NCBI RefSeq assembly: GCF_015222005.1
Contig: NZ_JADFFL010000008.1
Location: 178,181 to 242,180 of the forward strand
Reading direction: 5' to 3'
DNA from: Mucilaginibacter myungsuensis
Lineage (GTDB): Bacteria > Bacteroidota > Bacteroidia > Sphingobacteriales > Sphingobacteriaceae
DNA length: 64,000 nt
The notes below the pieces were generated by a model that did not search any database, had not been told where the DNA came from, and saw only the letters and a list, made by a program, of their open reading frames with translations. Below, piece after piece: positions 24,982 through 33,614 of this stretch (its first letter is position 1; every line of letters starts with the position of its first letter). Position numbers and translations under genes: made by a program.

Positions 24982-25698
24982 TTACGGATTCGTTGAAAAT
25001 ATCGACCCGTTAGCGATCAGCGCCCTGCGGTTCATTTTCAGGATGTCGCGTACCCATTCGGCAAAGTCTTCGGGTTGCAGTACTTTTTCAGGGTCGCCGT
25101 TGGTCAATCCGGCGGTGATGCTCATGTCGCTGGCAATGGTGCTCGGGGTTAGGGTGATCACGCGGATGTTCTGCTTACGCCATTCGGCCATCATGGATTG
25201 TGATAGCGATATCAAGGCCGATTTAGATGCCGCATAAGCCGACATGCCCGCGCCACCTTTTAACCCTGCCGATGACGATACATTGACCACATCGCCCTGG
25301 CCATTCTGTAACAAGTGCGGATATGCTGCCATAGCCACATGATAGGCGCCGAACAGGTTGGTCTGTATCACCTGTTTCCAATCGGCAGATGACATGTCGG
25401 TAAGGCTACCCATATTGCCTATACCGGCATTGTTGATCAGGATATCCAAACCGCCAAGTTGGGCTACCAGCTTGTCAATGTTGGTCTTTACGGCGGCCTC
25501 GTCGTCCACATTAAAAACCGCGTAGGCGGCGTTAACGCCAAGGGCCTCGATCTCGGATGTTACGGTTTTAAGATGTTCCTCGTTCCGGCCGGTAATGGCT
25601 ACGTCGGCACCGTCGGCTGCTAATAGCAGCGCCACGGCTTTGCCCAAACCGCGACCGCCGCCGGTCACTATTACTTTTTTCCCTTTTAATGTTTGCAT
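24982..25698 (-). CDS. 3-oxoacyl-(ACP)-reductase-like SDR
   Basis: This 238-aa classical SDR has TGGGRGLGKA (about 12-21), NNAGIGNMG (about 89-97), NVSSSAGLKGG with the catalytic Ser, and YAASKSAL with the YxxxK dyad. The 239-residue core length and motif spacing match FabG-like reductases, but the gene is not near fatty-acid genes, so a general carbonyl reductase is equally likely. A TATTTTTG box (25739-25746, minus strand) could serve as its promoter. Confidence 0.9.
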   Translation of the reverse strand: MQTLKGKKVIVTGGGRGLGKAVALLLAADGADVAITGRNEEHLKTVTSEIEALGVNAAYAVFNVDDEAAVKTNIDKLVAQLGGLDILINNAGIGNMGSLTDMSSADWKQVIQTNLFGAYHVAMAAYPHLLQNGQGDVVNVSSSAGLKGGAGMSAYAASKSALISLSQSMMAEWRKQNIRVITLTPSTIASDMSITAGLTNGDPEKVLQPEDFAEWVRDILKMNRRALIANGSIFSTNP

Positions 25699-25949
25699 AG
25701 GTTTGATGTGTTGGTATGATGAATGTTTATCTGTCGTCCAAAAATAAGTGTTAAGACGGATACGGGAATCAGGTGTTTGTCATGATGGTAGAATTTTCTC
25801 ATCGATAGCTTGGATATGTCAAAACGACCTAATATATTAGTTCAACAATTGCAAACTAAGCCGGATCGTAGATAGATCTTGAAGACCAATATCACATTAC
25901 CAATTACTTTTTATAATTATCCCTTATCAACTTATAAGCTTTGATTTTT

Positions 25950-26765
25950 ATGAAAAAAAGATCGATCGTACTTATACTGATTTTAACATTTAGTTATATC
26001 GCTTTGTATAGCCAAAAACTCCCCACTATCCAGTCGAAATATTTACAAGCACCAAAAAACGTAAAGATCGACGGGAGACCAGATGAATATGAAGTTTTGG
26101 GTGCGTATAATAAATTCAATAGATTTTATTATGCCATCTCAAATGATGACAATGCTTTATACTTAATGGTTAAAGTTGACGACAATAAAACCATGCGAAA
26201 ATTGGTCAACGGGGGTATCACTTTGCGGATAGCTCCTGAAAAAGCATCGTTAAAGGAGGCTGGTGCTATTACTTTCCCTAAATTTTTGGTTCATGAAAAA
26301 CCGTTGTTTATGACATTCTCCTATCAACCTAAGATATTGGCTGAGAATGAGGGAGATCAAGAACAAGAAGCTAAGAGACGATCCTACATCGACCTGCTGG
26401 GTACGCGACTGAAGTTGATCGGCCTTAGAAATGTAAAAGATGTTCAAGATAGTGTTGTCTCTATCTATAACGACCAGGGGGTTAAAGCAGCGATAAGTTT
26501 TGATAGAAACTTGTCATGCTGTCTCGAATTAGCTTTACCATTACGGTTATTGAACTTTGATCTGAGAAGCGAGAAGTCATTTCAATACCAGTTGCAATTG
26601 AACGGGTTAGCAGTTAACGGATCTGATGTGCGGCAAGCTCCAAGAGGCGATATGCTGGTTTACACAAGGTCCGACGGGATGATTCAGGAAATTGGTCAAG
26701 GCAGCGCAACGCTTGACCTTGCTTATCCAACATCGTTTAAAGGATTAATACACTTAAAGAAATAA
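25950..26765 (+). CDS. Exported hypothetical protein, possible CBM9/DOMON-like domain
   Basis: The 271-aa protein starts at the ATG at 25950, giving a signal peptide (MKKRSIVLILILTFSYIALYSQ). Residues about 28-75 contain KIDGRPDEYEVLGAYNKFN and DNALYLMVKVDD. This pattern resembles the beginning of CBM9/DOMON-like sugar-binding domains (KIDGxxDEW...LYxxxxVxD). The rest is beta-rich with no clear catalytic signature. It may be exported to the cell surface and could be co-transcribed with the following lipoprotein gene (64 bp gap). The family assignment is tentative. Confidence 0.7.
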   Translation: MKKRSIVLILILTFSYIALYSQKLPTIQSKYLQAPKNVKIDGRPDEYEVLGAYNKFNRFYYAISNDDNALYLMVKVDDNKTMRKLVNGGITLRIAPEKASLKEAGAITFPKFLVHEKPLFMTFSYQPKILAENEGDQEQEAKRRSYIDLLGTRLKLIGLRNVKDVQDSVVSIYNDQGVKAAISFDRNLSCCLELALPLRLLNFDLRSEKSFQYQLQLNGLAVNGSDVRQAPRGDMLVYTRSDGMIQEIGQGSATLDLAYPTSFKGLIHLKK

Positions 26766-26829
26766 ATACTGCTGTCGGATGATCTATAAACCAGCCTGTA
26801 TGATCTCTATTAAAGTGCATAAGTGTCTG

Positions 26830-27435
26830 ATGTTAAAGTTTTTTTTAATCATGATAATAACCGCTTGGGGTTTGACAGCTTGTGCCCAACCTATGGCCGA
26901 GGCCCCGCCAAAAAGATTTAAGCCCTGCCCTTGCGCCGGTTTTAGTTTAGACCGTAGTGGCGTATGGCAACCCGACCCGATCGTGAACTCAACAGCCGAT
27001 ATTGAATTGAGACTTTTGACCAAAGGGAAGTACGAGGACCGACTAACGATCTTGAAAAGTTTGAATGGTAGGTGGAGGTCATTCATTTATTACAGAAAAG
27101 GTATGGATTATGGGGTGGTTTTGAATAGACCAATAAACCCCAAACAGTATTTCCAATACGAATTGCCAACACCCAATACCGAAACGCTCTTCTCTAAATT
27201 AGATTCTATGGGGGTATTTGATCTGAATGCTGAACGTAGCAAACGTTTTCCGGAACCGGATGCCTGCAAGTTCGAATTTAAGATAGGCACTAAGACGGGC
27301 GCAATCAATTTTCCATACCCCGACGTAGTTAACGGTAATCCTAATTTACCTGACCTTCAGATCGAAAAACAGATGCTTGACCTTTTCCACGATCTTACCA
27401 AAAAGCATTTCCCGCAAAGTTGGCGAGACTATTGA
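26830..27435 (+). CDS. Small lipoprotein of unknown function
   Basis: Two upstream ATGs in the frame (26779 and 26800) add N-terminal residues that do not fit a signal. The ATG at 26830 gives MLKFFLIMIITAWGLTAC, a clean lipobox (LTAC), so it is preferred (201 aa). The mature region starts with a Pro/Cys-rich segment (KRFKPCPCAGFSLDRSG) and continues with FSKLDSMGVFDLN and PQSWRDY. No known domain was recognised. The short separation from the preceding gene suggests co-transcription. Confidence 0.72.
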   Translation: MLKFFLIMIITAWGLTACAQPMAEAPPKRFKPCPCAGFSLDRSGVWQPDPIVNSTADIELRLLTKGKYEDRLTILKSLNGRWRSFIYYRKGMDYGVVLNRPINPKQYFQYELPTPNTETLFSKLDSMGVFDLNAERSKRFPEPDACKFEFKIGTKTGAINFPYPDVVNGNPNLPDLQIEKQMLDLFHDLTKKHFPQSWRDY

Positions 27436-27543
27436 TCTGTAACGGACCGTCTTGGTCCAATTGAATTTAACTGATATTTAAATTAATTCGTATTGTTTTA
27501 AACCAAGCGGGCTTATTCTTGTTAGGAATGTTCAAATTAACCC

Positions 27544-27741
27544 ATGAAAAGAAAATTGACTAAAAGTTTTAACTCTACAGATATTTCCTTTGATGATTTT
27601 ATGTCGCATCCGGATTCACTTGGTAAGACCGATAAGTCGGTTGCTGAACTTGCCTTGGAAGCACAGGAAGCCGAACTCATTGCAAAAAAGAAAGACCGCG
27701 AACTAAAGGCGGCTAAACAGCGGGAGAAGCGTGCCAAATGA
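27544..27741 (+). CDS. Small hypothetical protein with charged coiled-coil tail
   Basis: The 65-aa protein has a short polar N-terminus (MKRKLTKSFNSTDISFDDFM) and a C-terminal helical half (ELALEAQEAELIAKKKDRELKAAKQREKRAK) with heptad-like hydrophobic spacing and strong basic character. A possible promoter lies 22-30 nt upstream: TTG (27493) and TATTCTTG (27514-27521), with 18-bp spacing and one mismatch. Its 3' end is 20 bp from the convergent TPR gene. Function unknown. Confidence 0.6.
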   Translation: MKRKLTKSFNSTDISFDDFMSHPDSLGKTDKSVAELALEAQEAELIAKKKDRELKAAKQREKRAK

Positions 27742-27760
27742 TCTGACGGCAAATTTTGGT

Positions 27761-29260
27761 TTAGGGCTGCTTGCCGGGTTGAATGATCTTCAGTATTACA
27801 TCGTAGGCAGTAGCTTTCTCCCAACGCGCTATTAACCAGGCGATAAAGCTCAGGGTGAAAATGTCATCATTCCCTACGGTGTTGAGCAGGTCCAAAACTC
27901 TTTTTTGGTAGGCTGTATCGGTCGCCATGTCGGGCCTGATCAAATATTGTTCAACCAGCTTCAGGTAGGCTAATACGCGCTCCTCTGATGTTTGTATCAA
28001 ATACTTTTTGTATCTCCGGCGAAAACTGCTTAACCGCGACATGGCCGGTTCTATATTGCCGAACTGCGCCTGCACCAATATCTCCATCAAACTTTTGCGG
28101 ATGATCCACAGCATGCCTAATTTCTTTTCATACCAGGCATCGGTGCGGGTGAGCAGGTTCAGTTGTTTTATACATCCGCGATCGTTGCATAATGCTAAGA
28201 ACATGGCCAGGCAGATCCGCAGGTCTTCTATATCCTCGGGTTTGTGTGCTTTTGTAATTTCAGCGAGCGACGTTTGCAATAGTTCGATCGCATCCGGGGC
28301 CGAACCGGTAAAAAATAAGTTAAGTGCTGATAGTAATTGATAACGCAAATAAAACGAGGTATGGTAGCGGCTATCCTTTTGCATTAAAGCTATCATTTCT
28401 TGCAGGTATGACCGGCTCTTTGCAAACCCCTTTTGCCTTAAATGAAAGTTGGCCAAATAATACAGGATGGATATGTGGTAGAACAGATAGATCCGTTTAT
28501 ATCCGCTTTGCGTCTGCATAAATTTATTGGCCCGGTCAACATAGCGCTCTATGGTTGCATAGTTTTGCTGTATGGCCGCGTATTCGTTAGCGATGTACAA
28601 GATCTGGTAAATGGACTTGTAGGTCATCAGGTCCTGCTCGGATATCTTGTATTTGCGGATGGTGGTGAGCATTAGTGCCTTCAGGTTTATCACTTTGCCT
28701 TGTAGATGTACAGCCTTAAGTTCTTGTCTTAAAAAGGCATAGGCCAGGTTAAGTCTGGCTTCGCGCTGCATATCGGTCTGGTTGCCGAGGAAACGAGCGG
28801 TCAATTTCTCCAGGTCTTCGGCCCGGGGTAAATGCGCGTATTGTATCCTTAATAGCAAGATCTCATTCAGCAGGTTGAATTGTTCCAGCTCCTCCGCTAA
28901 ACGTTCGGCTTTAGCCAAACACTTAAAGGCGATCTTGGGTACATTATTCTCTAACAAAAACCGACCTACAACCAGCAGGCGCAGGGCATCATAGCTTTGC
29001 GAATGGTCATTCTCGAACGTGCGTTGCGATAGGAACTGGAGCAAGCTATCCTGCAATCTTTTGCGTAAGGCGTGATAAGCATCCTTGTTTTTAGCGGTTT
29101 CATATAGTTTATTTTCGCTATTTATATCATCAGTTTCTATTAATTTAAGGAACTGAAGATTTTTTACGTCTGTGCGTTTGTTTTTACGCGTTAAAAACTC
29201 TTTAAATAGCTTTATATCCGAACTATCAAACAAATTTACTAACTCCGAAAGTGGGTCCAT
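27761..29260 (-). CDS. Large alpha-helical TPR-like protein, unknown function
   Basis: The 499-aa protein is almost entirely helical with TPR-like or HAT-like repeats: KCLAKAERLAEELEQFNLLNEILLLRIQ, YHISILYYLANFHLRQKGFAKSRSYLQEM. It lacks a signal peptide and any enzymatic motif. Large helical-repeat proteins of this kind occur as uncharacterised genes in Sphingobacteriaceae and usually act as protein-binding scaffolds. The gene is divergent from the YiaA/B-like gene with 133 bp between them. Confidence 0.78.
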   Translation of the reverse strand: MDPLSELVNLFDSSDIKLFKEFLTRKNKRTDVKNLQFLKLIETDDINSENKLYETAKNKDAYHALRKRLQDSLLQFLSQRTFENDHSQSYDALRLLVVGRFLLENNVPKIAFKCLAKAERLAEELEQFNLLNEILLLRIQYAHLPRAEDLEKLTARFLGNQTDMQREARLNLAYAFLRQELKAVHLQGKVINLKALMLTTIRKYKISEQDLMTYKSIYQILYIANEYAAIQQNYATIERYVDRANKFMQTQSGYKRIYLFYHISILYYLANFHLRQKGFAKSRSYLQEMIALMQKDSRYHTSFYLRYQLLSALNLFFTGSAPDAIELLQTSLAEITKAHKPEDIEDLRICLAMFLALCNDRGCIKQLNLLTRTDAWYEKKLGMLWIIRKSLMEILVQAQFGNIEPAMSRLSSFRRRYKKYLIQTSEERVLAYLKLVEQYLIRPDMATDTAYQKRVLDLLNTVGNDDIFTLSFIAWLIARWEKATAYDVILKIIQPGKQP

Positions 29261-29393
29261 GACGATATGATCTGACTTAGGTAAATGTAATATATCTATT
29301 TAATATATTGTCAGTATTTTGATGATATTGATTTCTCCGGCATTATTTTGCACCGCACATTTGCTTCCATATTAACAACAAAAACAACATATT

Positions 29394-29861
29394 ATGGAAT
29401 CGCTACAAAACCGTACAGAAGAAAATTCAGCTTACGCTAATTTTGGTCAAAAGAAAAACAACCCATTTAAGCCTACCGGCGCATTTATAGGCGCATCATG
29501 GTTGGCTTTATTATTAGGCGTGGCAGGTTACTGCATAGGTTTGGGCAACGCCGCCATGGGCCTGAACGAAAAGGGCTATTATTTTACCATCTTGTTATTC
29601 GGCCTGTTTGCCGTGATATCGGTACAGAAAAGTGTGCGCGATCGCGCCGAGGGACTGGCCGTGACCGACCTTTATTACGGCATCAGCTGGTTTGCCACCA
29701 TTGCCGCCATGGTGCTGCTGACCATCGGCCTGTGGAATGCCGATATTGACCGAAGCGAAAAAGGATTTTATGCCATGGCGTTTTGCCTAAGCATGTTCTC
29801 GGCCATCGCCGTACAAAAAAATACCCGCGACGCTAAGATGTTCGCGGATAAAGAGCAGTAA
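29394..29861 (+). CDS. YiaA/YiaB family two-domain inner-membrane protein
   Basis: The 155-aa protein has two copies of the YiaAB two-helix unit: GASWLALLLGVAGYCIGLGNA...GYYFTILLFGLFAVISVQKSVRD (about 35-82) and ISWFATIAAMVLLTIGLWNADI...GFYAMAFCLSMFSAIAVQKNTRD (about 92-142). Four transmembrane helices result, each pair closed by the VQK.xRD motif. The family occurs in the inner membrane; function unknown, sometimes linked to envelope stress. A terminator follows. Confidence 0.9.
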   Translation: MESLQNRTEENSAYANFGQKKNNPFKPTGAFIGASWLALLLGVAGYCIGLGNAAMGLNEKGYYFTILLFGLFAVISVQKSVRDRAEGLAVTDLYYGISWFATIAAMVLLTIGLWNADIDRSEKGFYAMAFCLSMFSAIAVQKNTRDAKMFADKEQ

Positions 29862-29875
29862 CGTAGCGGTTGCCA

Positions 29876-29912
29876 AACCCGCGGTGCTTTGCCTTAGGCA
29901 AGCCCGCGGGTT
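29876..29912. terminator. Terminator between yiaA/B-like and ABC-F genes
   Basis: AACCCGCGG (29876-29884) pairs with CCGCGGGTT (29904-29912); the loop carries TGCC/GGCA. It is followed by TTTT on the plus strand. Confidence 0.8.
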
Positions 29913-29929
29913 GTTTTATTAAAAGGTGT

Positions 29930-31564
29930 TTAGCTTTGCTCTATTTGCTTTAAGCTGTCCATCTTTTTGTAAGCCAAAAAGCCTTTAATATCTTCAAAGT
30001 GCTCGCGCACGCGCTTGTTGCCAAATTCAAATACTTTGGTTGCAAGTCCGTCTAAGAAATCACGATCGTGAGATACCAGGATCAACGTGCCATCAAAATC
30101 CTTAAGAGCATCCTTGATGATGTCTTTGGTTTTCATGTCCAGGTGGTTGGTGGGCTCATCCAGTATCAGCAGGTTCACAGGCTCCAACAACAGTTTGATC
30201 ATGGCTAAACGGGTCTTTTCACCCCCCGAAAGTACCTTTACTTTCTTAGTGGTATCATCGCCGCTGAACATGAATGCGCCTAACAGGTCTTTGACCTTTA
30301 CCGTGCCATCACTCAACGGGATCTGATCAATGGTCTCAAATACGGTCGCGTTCTCATCCAGCAACGCGGCCTGGTTTTGGGCAAAGTAACCGATCTTGGC
30401 ATTGTGGCCAACTTTTAAGCTGCCTTCAAAGTCAATTTCGCCCATAATGGCTTTGATCATGGTAGATTTACCTTCGCCATTCTTACCAACAAAGGCCACT
30501 TTCTCGCCACGTTCTATCACCATAGCTGCGTTCTTGAACACCACATGGTCGCCATAGCTTTTGCTCATGTCTTCCACGATCAAAGGGTATTGACCCGAGC
30601 GCGGCGACGGTGGGAATTTCAATCTTAAAGCCGAAGTATCAACCTCGTCTATCTCAATGATCTCCAACTTCTCCAGCATCTTTACGCGCGATTGTACCTG
30701 TAAAGTTTTAGAATAGGTACCTCTAAAGCGGTCTATAAACTCCTGGTTATCGGCAATAAAGCGTTGTTGCTCTTCGTAAGCTTTCAGTTGGTGTACGCGT
30801 CGGTCGGCACGTAGCGTAAGGTAATGACTATATTTAGCTTTATAGTCATATATGCGGCCCATGGTCACCTCGATTGTGCGGTTGGTGATATTGTCGACAA
30901 AAGCCCTGTCGTGCGATATGACCATTACCGCCTTGGCCGAGTTGATCAGGAAATCTTCCAGCCATTGGATACTCTCGATATCCATGTGGTTGGTAGGCTC
31001 ATCCAATAGGATCAGGTCGGGCTTTTTCAGCAGAATCTTAGCCAGCTCGATACGCATTCGCCACCCACCCGAAAATTCCGATGTCGGCCGGGTAAAATCC
31101 TTACGCTCGAAGCCTAAGCCTTTCAGCACTTTCTCGGCTTCGGCATCGTAGTTGGTATCCTCAACACTGTAAACTTGTTCGCTTAATTCCGACACGCGTT
31201 CGATCAGTTTCATGTACTCGTCACTCTCGTAATCGGTGCGGGTGTTCAGTTGCTCGTTCACGTAGTCCAGTTCTTTTTGCAGTTTGTTAACTTCGGCAAA
31301 GGCTTTCATGGTCTCTTCAAAAACGGTAGCCTTATCTTCGGTAAGCAAGTGCTGCGGCAGATAAGCGATCACTGCTTCTTTTGGTCCGGTCACGTTACCG
31401 GTGGTGGGCTTGGTCTCGCCGGCAATTATCTTAAGGATGGTTGATTTACCGGCACCGTTTTTACCCATCAGGGCTATTTTATCGTTCTCGTTGATGGGGA
31501 AGGTAACGTCACTAAAAAGGGTGGTCCCGCCAAAAGAAACAGAAATGTTATTTACGTTGATCAC
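29930..31564 (-). CDS. ABC-F family ATP-binding cassette protein (EttA/Uup-like)
   Basis: The 544-aa protein has two ABC cassettes: Walker A GKNGAGKST and GKNGEGKST, signatures FSGGW and LSGGE, and two LLDEPTNH.D Walker B segments. A linker of about 80 residues (Lys/Gln-rich, 240-300) lies between them. The absence of transmembrane helices defines the ABC-F class, which acts on ribosomes in translation control or antibiotic protection. The frame is open to 31591 with a TTG, but that codon overlaps the -7 box TATCTTTG at 31589-31596. The GTG at 31564, which gives MINVNNISVSFGG, is the likely start. Confidence 0.9.
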   Translation of the reverse strand: MINVNNISVSFGGTTLFSDVTFPINENDKIALMGKNGAGKSTILKIIAGETKPTTGNVTGPKEAVIAYLPQHLLTEDKATVFEETMKAFAEVNKLQKELDYVNEQLNTRTDYESDEYMKLIERVSELSEQVYSVEDTNYDAEAEKVLKGLGFERKDFTRPTSEFSGGWRMRIELAKILLKKPDLILLDEPTNHMDIESIQWLEDFLINSAKAVMVISHDRAFVDNITNRTIEVTMGRIYDYKAKYSHYLTLRADRRVHQLKAYEEQQRFIADNQEFIDRFRGTYSKTLQVQSRVKMLEKLEIIEIDEVDTSALRLKFPPSPRSGQYPLIVEDMSKSYGDHVVFKNAAMVIERGEKVAFVGKNGEGKSTMIKAIMGEIDFEGSLKVGHNAKIGYFAQNQAALLDENATVFETIDQIPLSDGTVKVKDLLGAFMFSGDDTTKKVKVLSGGEKTRLAMIKLLLEPVNLLILDEPTNHLDMKTKDIIKDALKDFDGTLILVSHDRDFLDGLATKVFEFGNKRVREHFEDIKGFLAYKKMDSLKQIEQS

Positions 31565-31588
31565 AGTGTGCTGTTTTGAAATTTGGCG

Positions 31589-31596
31589 CAAAGATA
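31589..31596 (-). promoter_or_regulatory. -7 box of the ABC-F gene
   Basis: TATCTTTG on the minus strand matches TAnnTTTG exactly. The predicted start of RNA is about 20 nt before the GTG start at 31564, which rules out the upstream TTG as a start codon. No -33 TTTG is clear. Confidence 0.5.
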
Positions 31597-31819
31597 ACTT
31601 TAATTAAGGGGTTTGCGGAATGGAGTGCGGAAATATCCGAGTAAGCGAAAAGCTTGACGGGCCGGCAGTTTGGCGTAAATATAGATGTTGTTTGTTTTAT
31701 AGACCGAGCGACCCGCTGAGGATGCAAATAGCACCCGGCAGCATTCAGCAAGCTATTTGAACAGAAAACAGATTATCCCCTTGGACTTAGGGCGGTCTTT
31801 TAATTGACTTTCACCGTAA

Positions 31820-31851
31820 AACATCGGTAGTGGCGATCCACTACCGATGTT
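31820..31851 (-). terminator. Terminator of the beta-propeller gene
   Basis: AACATCGGTAGTGG (31820-31833) pairs perfectly with 31838-31851 across the 4-nt loop CGAT, a 14-bp stem. On the minus strand the stem is followed by TTTTAC. Confidence 0.85.
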
Positions 31852-31863
31852 AAGTATATTTTA

Positions 31864-32949
31864 TTAGTGTTCAGACTGCCCCGGTATCTCAGGTATCCCC
31901 GGGTCATCTAATACCTGCACTGCGGTCCCGTCGCCTACGGCTTTCCAGTCGTGCAGTACCCAAACCACCTTTTTATCTTTAGTTACCTCGATCATTTGAG
32001 GCCCTTTGCCATTTTCGCCGCGCGAGGTGAAGATCGTATTCCCGTTAGCCAGCCTGGTACAGGTTTGCGGTGCCGATGCAAATTGATATTGGGCCGGTAG
32101 GTCTGTCTTGCAATTGAACTCCCACACGGTCTCTTTTTTAGCGTTAACTTCAAAGGTGCGCCATTCATTTTCGTCGGTTATCAGTGTGTTGCCGTTCTTC
32201 AGGCGGATGGCGGCCCATGGCTTTGATGTATTGTAACTCCATATCTCGTTAAAGTCCTTATCGTATTCAACTACTTTTCCCTGGCTCAGATAGGATAATA
32301 GATAGGTACCCTGGGCGGTCAGCCTGCCACGCCTGAACTGGCCATGCACACCACGCAGATCCGCGTTTTGATAGGGTATCTCGCGCTCCAGTTCTGTTTT
32401 ACCTGTCTTATAATTAACAATGTATATTTTAGGCTTTGCAGCATTCACTACAAACATCACTTTATCTAAGCCGATAGGTTGGCAGGCATGCACTTCGGCA
32501 TGATCCGGACCGGTAGTAGGGAAGTCCATTTTCCATAATACCTTTTTATCAGGCGTAATGATGGAAATGTACTTCATGCGTGTAAATACGATGTTGCCGT
32601 TCGATAGCATCCATACATCGTCATACTCATAACCCTTGCCTGTTTGGTATGTCCATATCACTTTACCGTCTTTGATCAGCGACATGCGGGTATTGTTCTC
32701 ACCCACATACAGCATTGGATGCTGTGCAAGACCTTTCCCCGGAAGGTTGGCCGGTTGTTCTTCGCCCGGCTTGATCATGGTCGATGGCTCTTCTTGAGGT
32801 GCCATTGCGGGTACGCCCGGGGATGTGAATAGATGAAGCACGTCCATACAAGGCGTTGCGCTTGGTTTGTCTTTTTTTTGCGCCGACACAGGCACGGCCG
32901 AGGCTGATAATAACAATGCTATCATCAAGGTGTTCTTCTTGGTCTTCAT
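31864..32949 (-). CDS. Exported beta-propeller protein (PQQ/arylsulfotransferase-like)
   Basis: The 361-aa protein has a signal peptide (to about PVSAQ). Beta-propeller blades are made of repeated NGN-type turns (LSNGNIVFTRMKYISIITPDKKVLWK, KNGNTLITDENEW, LANGNTIFTSRG), each ending in an aromatic strand. Proteins of this shape are annotated as PQQ-like or arylsulfotransferase-like propellers, often without a proven enzyme activity; no cofactor ligands can be assigned here. It is transcribed alone with its own terminator. Confidence 0.8.
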   Translation of the reverse strand: MKTKKNTLMIALLLSASAVPVSAQKKDKPSATPCMDVLHLFTSPGVPAMAPQEEPSTMIKPGEEQPANLPGKGLAQHPMLYVGENNTRMSLIKDGKVIWTYQTGKGYEYDDVWMLSNGNIVFTRMKYISIITPDKKVLWKMDFPTTGPDHAEVHACQPIGLDKVMFVVNAAKPKIYIVNYKTGKTELEREIPYQNADLRGVHGQFRRGRLTAQGTYLLSYLSQGKVVEYDKDFNEIWSYNTSKPWAAIRLKNGNTLITDENEWRTFEVNAKKETVWEFNCKTDLPAQYQFASAPQTCTRLANGNTIFTSRGENGKGPQMIEVTKDKKVVWVLHDWKAVGDGTAVQVLDDPGIPEIPGQSEH

Positions 32950-33162
32950 AAAAGGTTGAATAAGATCTGTAATTTTTTTAGGCTAATTGGTGACGCTATA
33001 TTACCGGTTTTTATAACATAAAACGCTCAATGCCAGTGTTAAATCAACGCAATCGTTGCCGTTAGCTAACAAGGTGTCCGGACAAAAAAGCCCTGACGCA
33101 GGATGGTCTGCCGAAAGATCTATGTCTTAGTTTTGAGGAAATTGAACAGTGTAGAAATTGAA

Positions 33163-33194
33163 AAACCCACTTAATTGTAGTTTTAAGTGGGTTT
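33163..33194 (-). terminator. Terminator after tRNA-Ser
   Basis: AAACCCACTT (33163-33172) pairs with AAGTGGGTTT (33185-33194); on the minus strand it ends in GGGTTTTTC. It lies 24 nt after the tRNA 3' end. Confidence 0.75.
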
Positions 33195-33217
33195 GACCTG
33201 AATTGGATATTGATCTG

Positions 33218-33305
33218 CGGAGAGGGAGGGATTCGAACCCTCGATACACTTTTGGCGTATACACACTTTCCAGGCGTGCTCTTTCGACCACTCAGACACC
33301 TCTCC
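33218..33305 (-). tRNA. tRNA-Ser, anticodon GGA
   Basis: The 88-nt type II tRNA reads on the minus strand GGAGAGG (acceptor, 33305 side), D stem with GAGTGGTCGAAAG, anticodon loop CTGGAAA, a long variable arm, GGTTCGAATCCC T loop, and CCTCTCC closing the acceptor. The long extra arm and GGA anticodon make it tRNA-Ser reading UCY codons. CCA is not encoded. Open frames on this stretch are artefacts. Confidence 0.96.
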
Positions 33306-33346
33306 GTGTCGCGATAAACAAAGTAAACACTCTGTTTTGCGGAGGG

Positions 33347-33377
33347 CAAATGTAATACAATTACCAACCATATTCAA
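33347..33377 (-). promoter_or_regulatory. Predicted promoter of tRNA-Ser
   Basis: TTG (33375-33377), 20 bp, TACATTTG (33347-33354) on the minus strand, 41 nt before the mature tRNA 5' end. Spacing and the -7 box fit the Bacteroidetes consensus. A separate TATGTTTG (33556-33563) on the plus strand, listed next, points to the polyprenyl synthase gene. Confidence 0.6.
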
Positions 33378-33555
33378 CAGAAAAAGCGCTTGCTTACGCA
33401 AACGCTTTACAAACAAAATTCTATATGCTAAATATCAATGCGTCCGGCCAACGCACCACCATAAGCCGAGGCATTTATAGGTAAGACGATGCCATTAAGC
33501 TAAGGTTTAACCGTCAAAAAAATATTTGTGTAAATGGTGTACGGTTTTTTTAACT

Positions 33556-33563
33556 TATGTTTG
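33556..33563 (+). promoter_or_regulatory. -7 box upstream of the polyprenyl synthase gene
   Basis: TATGTTTG matches TAnnTTTG exactly and lies 51 nt before the start codon at 33615. The nearest TTTG upstream (33525) is too far (27 bp), so the -33 element is weak. Apart from this box, the 33306-33614 gap holds the tRNA promoter and nothing else seen. Confidence 0.45.
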
Positions 33564-33614
33564 CCGATAATATAACACTAACATCATCAACGGAAACTAC
33601 GCTGCTACCGCCCA

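Noticed and set aside
33062..33416. Two overlapping ORFs on the minus strand (about 77-101 aa)
   Set aside because: They run through tRNA-Ser(GGA) at 33218-33305 and its terminator; they are shadows of the tRNA and not genes.
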